This document shows, in pieces, positions 37,384 through 46,216 of a stretch of DNA of 64,000 bases. The position numbers and the translations under genes are program-made. Within the stretch, counting starts at the first letter, position 1. Every line of letters starts with the position of its first letter. This DNA comes from Marinifilum breve (GTDB taxonomy: Bacteria; Bacteroidota; Bacteroidia; Bacteroidales; Marinifilaceae), in assembly GCF_003202155.1 (NCBI RefSeq), contig NZ_QFLI01000001.1, positions 868,001-932,000 of the forward strand. Reading direction: 5' to 3'. The notes beneath the pieces were generated by a model. That model saw only the letters and a list, made by a program, of their open reading frames with translations. It was not told the origin of the DNA and ran no database searches.

Positions 37384-37740
37384 GAAGATCAAAAAGTACT
37401 TTCTGAAAACATTTTAGGTCCTGCGGAACTTTTGTTAGAGCCAACGGACTTTAGAAACAGCTTTTCCGAACTTCCGCTAGAGCCAACGGAACTTCAAAAC
37501 AGCTTTTCCGAAGTCCCATTATGCTTTTTTGAACTTCCGCGAAGGCCAATGGATCTTCCAAACAGCTTTTCTGAACTTCCGTTGGGCATTTTTTAAAGTC
37601 CGTATGACTTTTCCGAACACCAGTTATGCTGTTTTGAACTTCTGCTAGCTCTAACAATTTTTCCAGACAGCTTTTCCTAAGCTCCAGAAGTATTTTTTTA
37701 GCCTTCGAAAATCTGTTTGGAGAAGATATTTTGACTTTTT
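37384..37740. repeat. Degenerate 21-bp tandem repeat array, 17 units in register
   Basis: From 37,384 every 21 bases begins a new unit, most opening GAACTTCC or a close variant and closing GCTTTTCC or CCAACG. Seventeen units span exactly 357 bases without an insertion or deletion although the units differ widely from one another. The best units begin at 37426, 37447, 37468, 37489, 37531, 37552 and 37573. Two alternating unit types are visible: one containing TAGAGCCAACG and one containing AACAGCTTTTCC. The array crosses stop codons in the forward frame, so it is probably not protein-coding as it stands. Confidence 0.85.
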
Positions 37741-38008
37741 GGAGAAAAAATGTACTTATCCCCTAAAATTTTCAATAAACTTAATGAATAAACACAGAAA
37801 TATCATACTCCACACACTCCCTATTTTTATTGGCATTACAGAAATACTTTTCAACACTTGTATAAAACCATATCTAAATTTAAAAATTCTTCCTAAAATG
37901 AACATTCTTCCACAAAAAGTGAACACAACCCGTATTTATTGAAACTTCCGCCATTCTAAATAATAAAAAAGATGTAAAAACTGATCTATTTCATACAATT
38001 TAGTTATC

Positions 38009-38071
38009 ATATGCATTTCGCGGAGTTTAAGAAAACCTGTTTGGAAGCTCGGAAAAATGATTTCTCCTTCT
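38009..38071 (-). repeat. Inverted outlier units of the 21-bp repeat
   Basis: On the minus strand, 38,030-38,050 is a unit differing from the unit at 37,552 at only two of 21 positions. It is followed by a second unit at 38,009-38,029 (opening TAAACTCCGCG) and probably preceded by a third, weak one. They lie about 270 bases from the main array in opposite orientation. Confidence 0.65.
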
Positions 38072-38259
38072 TTTTCAAAAATATTTCACACGAACACTAA
38101 TTCCTCTAATGGCCGCTTTTACTGGACTTACGAATCTTTTTTAATGATTAATGAAATTTTTTATGCAAAAATCATTGACATTTATAAAAATACACACCAA
38201 CTTTATTATACCAAGATTTAAGAAACAAAATATTAATGTAAAACCTAAAAAAAAATGTC

Positions 38260-38898
38260 ATGACACAAGTCAAAGTAAACAGTGATTACATTTCAAAAGC
38301 TGAGGAGGATTTTAATGCTCAAGGCGAAAATCTCATTGCCAAGCTTCCTGTTTATCAAGAGGTACTAGGTATTTCGGCTGAGAGAATTGCCGAAATTATA
38401 AAGGTACTTCAGGATGACAAGGCATTGAGCGAGAAGAAAAACATTATTAAAGCTCAATCGCGTTCTACCAACAAAGAGTATGAAATCAAACATCCCAATT
38501 GTGTAAGTGTAGTTCGTGACTTCAGAAAAGAATTGGTGAACAATCCAATTTGTACTCCTGCCATTCTTGAAGATTTGGGACTTAATCCTATTCAACGCAT
38601 TATCGATACCGATACACAACGACCTGAATTGGAAATTGATTTGGTATCGGGTGCTCCTCAAATTAAATTCAAAAAATCGATATTCGATGGCATTCGTTTG
38701 TTCTGTACAGTTAGCTATGGCGATGAAGTAAGAGAATACGAGGAAACCCTTACCCGCCATAATTGGCAAGATCCCAAAGCTCGCATGGATCCTAAAAAAC
38801 CAGAAACCAGGAGTTATTACGCCTATTTCATATACAAAGGAAAAATGGTTGGGCAAAAATCAAATGTGGAAAGCATTACCCTGGAGGCCATAAAATAA
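38260..38898 (+). CDS. Hypothetical protein, cytoplasmic
   Basis: 212 residues, no signal peptide or membrane segment. The first half is helical and charged (AERIAEIIKVLQDDKALSEKKN). The second half reads as beta strands (SIFDGIRLFCTVSYGDEVREYEETLTRHNWQDPKARMDPKKPETRSYYAYFIYKGK), like a fibronectin-type module. I do not recognise the family. Composition and codon use look like a normal gene of this genome, the start ATG is clear and a strong terminator follows 58 bases after the stop. It stands alone. Confidence 0.8.
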   Translation: MTQVKVNSDYISKAEEDFNAQGENLIAKLPVYQEVLGISAERIAEIIKVLQDDKALSEKKNIIKAQSRSTNKEYEIKHPNCVSVVRDFRKELVNNPICTPAILEDLGLNPIQRIIDTDTQRPELEIDLVSGAPQIKFKKSIFDGIRLFCTVSYGDEVREYEETLTRHNWQDPKARMDPKKPETRSYYAYFIYKGKMVGQKSNVESITLEAIK

Positions 38899-39371
38899 GA
38901 TAAGCCATAAATGTGATTTGTTTTGTAATCATTTGAATTCGATTCTGTAGTAAGCAGGCTGACCCAAAAGAGACAACTCTTTTGAGTCGGCCTCTTTTTT
39001 TTACAGAAGGAAGCACATCTATATCATCAGGTGGTGAGCTTCTAAAGGAAATTGTCCAAAATAAACATTCCTGAAGGCAGCCTTAATTAAGTTAAGATTT
39101 GTGGTTCAATATGGAATTTAGGGGGTAATTCTAAAGAAGTGCCCAAAGTACTTAAGGCACTTTAAGTATTTTTAAGTACTATTTAGTAACTCACCTACTA
39201 TAAATCATACAGAACCAGATTTGTTTAGACTTATTCTATATATAGATCTTCACTTAAAATAAAATTATGCTATCGATAAGAATATTATGCATAATTGTAC
39301 TTTTATGGAATACATAAAATTTATGAGATTGATATTCATTTCATCCATATCACACTAAAAATCATGCAATC
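38899..39371. other. Intergenic region before the alpha-2-macroglobulin gene
   Basis: 473 bases holding the terminator at 38,957-39,003. Around 39,140-39,190 runs of AAGTACTTAAGGCACTTTAAGTA form small overlapping palindromes of unclear meaning. I see no small gene. Confidence 0.5.
38957..39003 (+). terminator. Intrinsic terminator of the 38260 gene
   Basis: A 16-bp stem with two mismatched positions on the DNA, one a G-U pair in the RNA, and loop ACAA (CCAAAAGAG pairs with CTCTTTTGAG), followed by eight Ts. Confidence 0.85.
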
Positions 39372-39375
39372 GTGA
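39364..39375 (+). promoter_or_regulatory. Three-codon minicistron overlapping a GTG start
   Basis: ATG CAA TCG TGA ends on the GTG that starts the next gene (overlap GTGA). The GTG start is forced because the only nearby ATG is in this other frame and stops at once. Translation may restart from it. Confidence 0.35.
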
Positions 39376-42300
39376 AAAAATTAGCCATCTTAATTTTGTT
39401 AGTTCTAGGTATTAACATCTGCCATGCACAAAAAGAATTGGATAAATTATGGACCGAGCTTGAACAGTTTGAGTTAGAAGGAAGATTCCATAGTGCAAAC
39501 CGAGTTACGAATCAAATTCTTCAGCAAGCCAAAAAATCAAAGCAAAGCGATCAGATTGTCAAAGGCTTTATTTACCAATCGAAATTTAGTCTACTGCTAG
39601 AAGAAGATGCGCAAAAGAAGGTTATTCAAAACCTGGAAGCCCACTTGAAAGAAAGTGATGCTCCTACCTCTGCCCTTCTGGAATCGATTTATGCACAATT
39701 TCTTAAACAATACCTGGATAATAACCGATACAAAATTAGAAATAGGACCAAACTTAAGGGCCCGGTTAATGCTGTGGACTTTGAAAAATGGGACATGAAT
39801 ACCCTTGGGGAACAAATTATTTTGCATTACAAACGATCTCTGGAAAACAAAGAAACTCTTCAAAACATCTCTATCGATGATTATCGTGACATCCTAACAG
39901 AAAGCCACTCTTCTCACAAATTTAGACCTACTTTATATGATTTTCTTGCACATCGCGCCATTCAGTATTATCAAAAAAATACATGGTATTTTACCCGACC
40001 AAAGGAAAGGTTTTACATCAACAATCCTGTAGTATTTAAATCTACCACTGAATTTAGCAAAGAACCATTCCTTACAAAAGATAGCTTATTCTCGAATCGA
40101 AATGCTTTACTATTGTACCAAGAACTTGAATTGTTTCATGAGGATTCTGATACAACTGCCTATGTTGATGTGCTATTGGAGCGATTGAATTTTGCCAAAA
40201 CACAAGGAAATATCGAGAAGAAAGAAGAACTGTACATACAGGAACTAAAAAAGCTTTCCAATCGATTTGCCAGTCATTCAGCTTCGTCCATGATCAATTA
40301 CAAAATTGCAGATTACTATTTCAAGGAAAGTAATGCTTACAATGCCAAATACGATCCCATCTTGAAAAACTATCGCATTAAAGCATTAGATCTTTGTAAT
40401 TCGGTTGTGAAACAATATCCAAACTCCGATGGAGGCTTGCTTTGTACCATTTTGAAAAATAAAATTGAACAAGCCTCTGTATCTCTTCAAACTGAGCAAT
40501 ACAATATGCCTAATAAAGCTTTTCTTGCCAAAGTTGAGTTCAAGAGTGTTGATAGCTTGTATCTTTCAGCCTATCCTGTTCCCTTCGATTTTTACAAGAA
40601 CAAATCATCATACAAAAAGGATAGTTTATTATTGAATGTACTGAAGAAAACAAAAGCGATCGCTTCAAAATTTTATTTGCTTCAGCCTAAAAAGGACTAT
40701 TACGTATATACTACCGAAGTAGATTTTCCTGCACTGCCTTCTGGAAATTACATTTTGCTTTCCTCAGGATCTAAAAAGATTAGCTCTATAGATGAGATTT
40801 ATAACCACGCGGTGATTTCAATAAGCAAACTTACGATGCTTAGTATTAACCAGAAAAAACATGAGCTAATAAAAATTCTGGACAGGGAAACAGGAGCACC
40901 CAAAGAAAATGTAAAAATATCTGTTAGCAGTGAGTGTGAAAATTTCGAACGCAATGGATTTACCAACAGCAATGGTGAATTTTTAATTGAAAAGAACAAC
41001 AAGAATCACCATTACCAAATTATTGCGACAGATGGTACCGACTCGATTAGCAATTATTCTTACATCAACAGATTTTACAAAGATCGAAACAAAGATAAGG
41101 AGCATATGGCCAAAGGCTATTTGTACCTGGATAGAAGTATCTACCGCCCCGGACAGACAATGTATTTCAAAGGCATATTAAGCGAAAAGAAAGATGGAAA
41201 ATCGCAAGTAGTTCCTAATACCTATGTATCGATATGCATTTCTGATGCCAATTATGAAGAACTCAAAGAATTTCGTTTAAAAACCAACGAATACGGAAGT
41301 GTTAGTGGTGAATTTACTTTGCCAGATAATTTGCTTACAGGCCAATTCACCATCGAAATGGATGAAGATTTCGGAAATGATATTGAAGATCCAGATCCAT
41401 TCTATGACAAAATTGACGACTTTGACTACGCAGAGCTAAGTTTTTCGGTAGAAGAATACAAGCGACCAAAATTTGAAGTGATATTTGATGCTGTAAAAAA
41501 CAATTACGTAATTGGCGACAGTGTATGCGCCACAGGTTTTGCCAAAGCTTTTCTGGGGTCGAATATCAGCAATTCAAAAGTAAGTTATACCATCAGCAGA
41601 GAAAGAGTGCATGACTGGAGACGTGGCTTTTATGGCAGCTCGTCCCAAACTATTAAAACAGGAACTTGTAAAACCAATGCACAAGGCAAATTTTCCATTG
41701 ATTTTGTTGCCATTCCCGATTCACTGGCAAAAAAAGAGGATAAGCCTATATTTCTCTACTCCATAAAAGCTGATGTAACCGATCAAAATGGGGAAACCAG
41801 GAGTTCTTCCCAAAACATTAAAGTTGCTTATCACAACCTGAAAGTAGATGTTTTAATGGGCGGCCGACTGAATTCAAATAAGGATCAAACGATTAGCATC
41901 CAGACCAAAAATCTGAACGATCATTTGATTGATGCCAATGTAGAACTTCGCATTAAGAAATTAAATGGACCTGGAAGGGTTGTAAGAAAAAAGCCATGGG
42001 AGATTGTGGAAATCCATTCCATTCCCAAAGAACAATTCATCAAAGACTTTCCACATGAAGTGTACGACAGCACCGATGTAGAACAAAATTGGCCAAAAGG
42101 AAATACGGTTTATATCAATAAGGCAGGACCAAAGGAATCAAAAGAGTTCGCTCTTCCGAAACTATCGAAGTGGGAATCTGGTATTTATCAGCTGGAAGTA
42201 ATAGCTACCGATAATGAGAAGAATACGGTGATTACAAGCAAGAACTTTGAAGTCTATCATCCTGATAATAATGAATTGGCCGATCACCAAATGTTTTCAT

Positions 42301-45300
42301 ATGAAATGGTGAATCTGGACTTTAAGAAAGATAAGTACGTAATATTAAAGCTAAAAACGGCTTGCCAACAACTAAATGTTCATGTAGAAGCTTATTACAG
42401 AAATGAGAACGTATTCAAAAAACTGGTAAACATTGAAGATGGCTACAGCATAGTAAAAATTCCGGTGAAAGAATCTTATACGAACAAACTGGACTTTAAC
42501 CTCTACTTTGTAAAATACAACAGCATTGTAAAAGAACAGTTCTCTGCAGTCTTTAAAGAAGTAGAAAACAAGCTTATTATTGAAACCTTAAGCTTCAGAA
42601 ATAAACTTACACCAAGACAGGAAGAGAGCTGGAGTTTTAAAATTACCAATTCGAACAACAAGAAGGCACAAGCCGAAGTTCTGGCTTCCATGTACGACAC
42701 TTCGCTGGATCAGTTTAAACCTCATTCATGGAGAACCAATATTGGATTCCGTAAAAACAGGTACTCTTCGGCAGCATACATTCAAAGCAGATTCTTTGGC
42801 TTACAGTATTTTTCAAATTTTAATTCATTCCGTTTTACCAATACCGTTCCATATCTAAAACAATATCATGAATTGAAACGATTTGGATGCCATTTTGGTA
42901 ATACTGAGTATACCAATAAGATATATCTGAAGCAACTGAAGCGCAAACAAAGCACAATACAATATGTAGAAGGAAATGTAAATGGCATTGTAACGGATGA
43001 AACAGGTATGCCTATTCCTGGTGTTAGCGTAATGATTAAGGGTACAAAAACTGGCGTTAGCACGGATATTGATGGGTTCTATTCCATCCAAGTTCCAAAA
43101 GGTGGAGAATTAATCTTCAGCTTTATAGGAATGAACACACAAGAAATGATAGTTTCGAAAACTGGCACCTACAATATGGCATTACAGGCTGATAATCTTG
43201 CATGTGAAGAAGTTGTGGTTACAGGAATGGGAATAAAACGTAAATCAGCCACTACAGGAGCACTTACCTACGTAAAAGCCAGCGATGTGAGAGATGATAT
43301 TTTCAGACAGCTACAAGGTCAAGTATCAGGATTAGATATTATTGAAGTAGTTGAGGAGAATGAAGAAATGGATGAAGAATGTTTTGTTAAAATACGAGGT
43401 TATAGTGGTACAGGAAACTCTAACTCTCCACTGTATATTATCGATGGAGTGCCAGTAGATGCAAAAACCGGGGCTAAATTCTCACCAAAAGATGTGGCAG
43501 ACATTACCGTATTAAAAGGAGCATCTGCTACTGCACTATACGGTTCAAGAGCCAGTAATGGTGTGGTAGTTATCAGCACGAAAAAAGGCTTGAAAGAGTT
43601 GACACAGGTCGAAAGCAGGAACGACTTAAAAGAAACGGCTTTCTTCTATCCTCATCTGTGGACCAATAAAAAGGGGGAAATTGTTTTCAAATTCAATAGT
43701 CCGGAAGCACTGACAAAATGGAGATTGATGCTTTTTGCTCACAATAAATCCTCTGAAAATGGCTATGTTGAAAAGTTCGTTGTTACGCAGAAAAATCTCA
43801 ATGTAATTCCTAACGTCCCACGTTTTTTAAGAGAGGGTGATACCATTACACTAAGTACAAAAATCAGTAACCTTACCAAAGAGAAGCAACAAGGATCTGC
43901 TGCTTTGCAATTGTTCGATGGCGCAACTGGAAATCCTATCGATAAAAATCAATTGGATTTTAATCCAATGCTCCCTTTTGAAGTGGATGCCAAAGGAAAT
44001 ACAAGTTTAAACTGGACCATTAAAGTTCCTAAAGATCTTGCTGCCCTTCAATATAAAATTGTAGCTAAAGCAGGATCTCACAGCGATGGTGAAATGGGAA
44101 TTATTCCGGTACTTTCCAACAGAAGCTTGGTAACAGAAGCAAAGTCTATTTGGGTTCAGCCGGGCACTACAAAGGAAATTCAGTTCGAAAAGCTAAAGGA
44201 TGGCAATTCTAAAACGCAGAGCAATCACAAGTACACGATAGAATATACAAGCAATCCGGCATGGTTGGCTCTAAAATCATTGCCTTACCTGATGGAGTTT
44301 CCACATGAATGTGCAGAGCAAAGCTTCTCACGATTCTATGCCAATGCACTGGCCAGGGATATCCTTACAAAGAACCCTAAAATAAAGGAGGTCATTCAAG
44401 CCTGGAAAAAGGATCAATCGCTGACATCTCCATTGGAGAACAATAAAGAATTGAAATCTATCCTGATTGCAGAATCACCTTGGCTAAGAGATGCGCAGGA
44501 TGATGAGAAAAACAAAGCCAGATTGGCCAATCTTTTTGAAAAGGATAAACTAAAATTACAGCAACTACAAGCTTTAAATAAACTTAGAGAAATGCAGCTT
44601 TCATCGGGAGCATTTCCTTGGTTTGCCGGTGGAAATGAAAACCGTTTTATTACCCAACACATTCTGGCTGGATTGGGTCATTTGCAAAAGCTAAACATCA
44701 ACAACGAATACAGCGATCAATGCAAAAAAATTGAAAAGAAAGCCATCGCTTATCTCGATAGAGAATTTATAGAACAATACGAGACATGGGCTGTAAATTC
44801 AAAAGAAGACAAGGATGTTTCTCTATCTTCAATCAACTTGCATTACTTGTACAGCAGAAGTTTCTTCAAGGCGAACCATCCTCTATCAGATCAACTGCAA
44901 GAAATCACAAAATTGTATATCGAAGCATGCAAAGAGGATTGGCTAACCAAATCATTGTACAATAAGGCATTAATTGCATTGATTTTGCAAAGAAACGGAG
45001 AAAAGAATGTCGCCAAACAAATCACAGATGCCTTAACGGAACAATCTGTTTTGAAGGAGGAAAATGGCATGTACTGGAAGAGCAACAAAAGCGGTTGGTA
45101 TTGGTATCAGTCTGCCATTGAGTGCCAGGCTTTATTGATTGAAACCTTCAGCGAAATAGATGGTGATATGAATAAAGTGACCCGCTTAAAACAATGGCTG
45201 CTTAAAAAGAAACAAACCAACAAATGGCCTACCACAAAGGCTACTACCGAGGCTATTTACGCTTTGTTAATGCATGGAAACAATTCTCTGGCTCTTGACC

Positions 45301-45956
45301 AGAATACCCAAATCACAATTGGAGATAAGGAAATAAAAAGTGACAAACTGGAACCGGTTCAAAAGGAAGCTGGAACAGGTTACTTTAAATTGAATTGGAA
45401 AAAGGAAGAAATCGATTCATCCATGGCTAAGGTAACAGTTAGCAACAAGAGCAATATTACCGGATTTGGTGGTGTATACTGGCAATACTTCGAAGACCTG
45501 GATAAAATCAGCGATTCTGATCAGGGAGATTTGATCGTACAAAAAAGCATGTACATCAAGAGATCTACGGATGAAGGTGAAGTTCTGGATCCTATCTCAG
45601 TAGACACTCCAATTAAAATTGGCGATTTAATTACGGTTCGATTGGTGATAGAATCGAAAAACGACCTGGAATTCATTCACCTGAAAGATTTAAGAGCTGC
45701 CGGAATGGAACCTTTGGATGTTCTTTCGGGCTACAAATGGCAAGATGGCCTGGGCTACTATCAAAGTACCAAAGATGTAGCAAGCCATTTCTTCTTTGAC
45801 AATTTGCCTAAAGGCAGATATGTATTTAAATACGATCTGAGAGCCAACAACAAGGGGAATTTCTCCAATGGAAACGCCAGCATACAAAGTATGTATGCTC
45901 CTGAATTTGCAGGTCATTCCAAAGGAAATCGCATTTCGATTCAGGAAAGTAATTAA
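39372..45956 (+). CDS. Bacterial alpha-2-macroglobulin with inserted SusC-like regulatory and TonB-plug module
   Basis: 2194 residues from a GTG start. A signal peptide ends near CHAQ. The N-terminal 450 residues are helical and unassigned. MG2-type macroglobulin domains follow, with the landmark IYRPGQTMYFKG (Y591). At about 1200-1270 comes a carboxypeptidase-regulatory-like domain (GIVTDETGMPIPGVSVMIKG), then a TonB-plug-like domain to about 1406 (EEVVVTGMGIKRKSATTGAL, LYIIDGVPVD, DITVLKGASATALYGSRASNG). The macroglobulin continues with the A2M domain (TAFFYPHLWTNKKGEI, from 1422), the thioester motif CAEQ with C1647, the alpha-hairpin helices and a C-terminal receptor-like domain. No beta-barrel follows the plug. 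Bacterial A2M proteins trap proteases in the periplasm or at the surface. No penicillin-binding partner is adjacent, but a YccS-like gene follows after a terminator. Confidence 0.93.
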   Translation: MKKLAILILLVLGINICHAQKELDKLWTELEQFELEGRFHSANRVTNQILQQAKKSKQSDQIVKGFIYQSKFSLLLEEDAQKKVIQNLEAHLKESDAPTSALLESIYAQFLKQYLDNNRYKIRNRTKLKGPVNAVDFEKWDMNTLGEQIILHYKRSLENKETLQNISIDDYRDILTESHSSHKFRPTLYDFLAHRAIQYYQKNTWYFTRPKERFYINNPVVFKSTTEFSKEPFLTKDSLFSNRNALLLYQELELFHEDSDTTAYVDVLLERLNFAKTQGNIEKKEELYIQELKKLSNRFASHSASSMINYKIADYYFKESNAYNAKYDPILKNYRIKALDLCNSVVKQYPNSDGGLLCTILKNKIEQASVSLQTEQYNMPNKAFLAKVEFKSVDSLYLSAYPVPFDFYKNKSSYKKDSLLLNVLKKTKAIASKFYLLQPKKDYYVYTTEVDFPALPSGNYILLSSGSKKISSIDEIYNHAVISISKLTMLSINQKKHELIKILDRETGAPKENVKISVSSECENFERNGFTNSNGEFLIEKNNKNHHYQIIATDGTDSISNYSYINRFYKDRNKDKEHMAKGYLYLDRSIYRPGQTMYFKGILSEKKDGKSQVVPNTYVSICISDANYEELKEFRLKTNEYGSVSGEFTLPDNLLTGQFTIEMDEDFGNDIEDPDPFYDKIDDFDYAELSFSVEEYKRPKFEVIFDAVKNNYVIGDSVCATGFAKAFLGSNISNSKVSYTISRERVHDWRRGFYGSSSQTIKTGTCKTNAQGKFSIDFVAIPDSLAKKEDKPIFLYSIKADVTDQNGETRSSSQNIKVAYHNLKVDVLMGGRLNSNKDQTISIQTKNLNDHLIDANVELRIKKLNGPGRVVRKKPWEIVEIHSIPKEQFIKDFPHEVYDSTDVEQNWPKGNTVYINKAGPKESKEFALPKLSKWESGIYQLEVIATDNEKNTVITSKNFEVYHPDNNELADHQMFSYEMVNLDFKKDKYVILKLKTACQQLNVHVEAYYRNENVFKKLVNIEDGYSIVKIPVKESYTNKLDFNLYFVKYNSIVKEQFSAVFKEVENKLIIETLSFRNKLTPRQEESWSFKITNSNNKKAQAEVLASMYDTSLDQFKPHSWRTNIGFRKNRYSSAAYIQSRFFGLQYFSNFNSFRFTNTVPYLKQYHELKRFGCHFGNTEYTNKIYLKQLKRKQSTIQYVEGNVNGIVTDETGMPIPGVSVMIKGTKTGVSTDIDGFYSIQVPKGGELIFSFIGMNTQEMIVSKTGTYNMALQADNLACEEVVVTGMGIKRKSATTGALTYVKASDVRDDIFRQLQGQVSGLDIIEVVEENEEMDEECFVKIRGYSGTGNSNSPLYIIDGVPVDAKTGAKFSPKDVADITVLKGASATALYGSRASNGVVVISTKKGLKELTQVESRNDLKETAFFYPHLWTNKKGEIVFKFNSPEALTKWRLMLFAHNKSSENGYVEKFVVTQKNLNVIPNVPRFLREGDTITLSTKISNLTKEKQQGSAALQLFDGATGNPIDKNQLDFNPMLPFEVDAKGNTSLNWTIKVPKDLAALQYKIVAKAGSHSDGEMGIIPVLSNRSLVTEAKSIWVQPGTTKEIQFEKLKDGNSKTQSNHKYTIEYTSNPAWLALKSLPYLMEFPHECAEQSFSRFYANALARDILTKNPKIKEVIQAWKKDQSLTSPLENNKELKSILIAESPWLRDAQDDEKNKARLANLFEKDKLKLQQLQALNKLREMQLSSGAFPWFAGGNENRFITQHILAGLGHLQKLNINNEYSDQCKKIEKKAIAYLDREFIEQYETWAVNSKEDKDVSLSSINLHYLYSRSFFKANHPLSDQLQEITKLYIEACKEDWLTKSLYNKALIALILQRNGEKNVAKQITDALTEQSVLKEENGMYWKSNKSGWYWYQSAIECQALLIETFSEIDGDMNKVTRLKQWLLKKKQTNKWPTTKATTEAIYALLMHGNNSLALDQNTQITIGDKEIKSDKLEPVQKEAGTGYFKLNWKKEEIDSSMAKVTVSNKSNITGFGGVYWQYFEDLDKISDSDQGDLIVQKSMYIKRSTDEGEVLDPISVDTPIKIGDLITVRLVIESKNDLEFIHLKDLRAAGMEPLDVLSGYKWQDGLGYYQSTKDVASHFFFDNLPKGRYVFKYDLRANNKGNFSNGNASIQSMYAPEFAGHSKGNRISIQESN

Positions 45957-45978
45957 GATTTAAATCGTACTTCAATAC

Positions 45979-46018
45979 AAAAAGCATCAATCTTTTAAAA
46001 GATTGATGCTTTTTTTTT
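45979..46018 (+). terminator. Intrinsic terminator of the alpha-2-macroglobulin gene
   Basis: Perfect inverted repeat: GCATCAATCTTTT at 45,984-45,996 and its complement at 45,997-46,009, flanked by an A run and nine Ts. It works best on the plus strand. Confidence 0.9.
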
Positions 46019-46216
46019 GCGGTTTATACCACATTAACCTTTCCTTAAAAAACTTACTAGAGGTATTTTTGAACACTTACTATAGTATCTTTTCAAGATT
46101 AAGTGTAGTTACCTTTCTGCAATCGTTTGTAATTGCAACTTACTCAAAGACTTCTGAAAATTTAAATTTTATTACTAATCTGAGTTTGTATCTTTACAGC
46201 CGTAAAATTTCGATAC

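Larger units (their letters stand above)
37170..38259. other. 1.1-kb non-coding region with 21-bp repeat array
   Basis: No gene is supported here. The middle holds the 21-bp array and the downstream part its inverted outlier, listed separately. Short open frames on both strands across the array are products of the 21-base period (seven codons). Confidence 0.7.

Noticed and set aside
37309-37657. Open frames on both strands across the 21-bp repeats (95 and 68 codons)
   Set aside because: A 21-base period gives regular heptads in any frame. The forward frame starts with GTG outside the array and stops in the middle of it, while the repeats continue past the stop.
37384-38071. CRISPR array
   Set aside because: The units are contiguous at 21 bases with no unique spacers, and no cas genes are in the window.
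43011-43589. Separate SusC-like gene inside the macroglobulin gene
   Set aside because: The plug module is in one continuous frame with the macroglobulin on both sides, with no stop, start or beta-barrel of its own.
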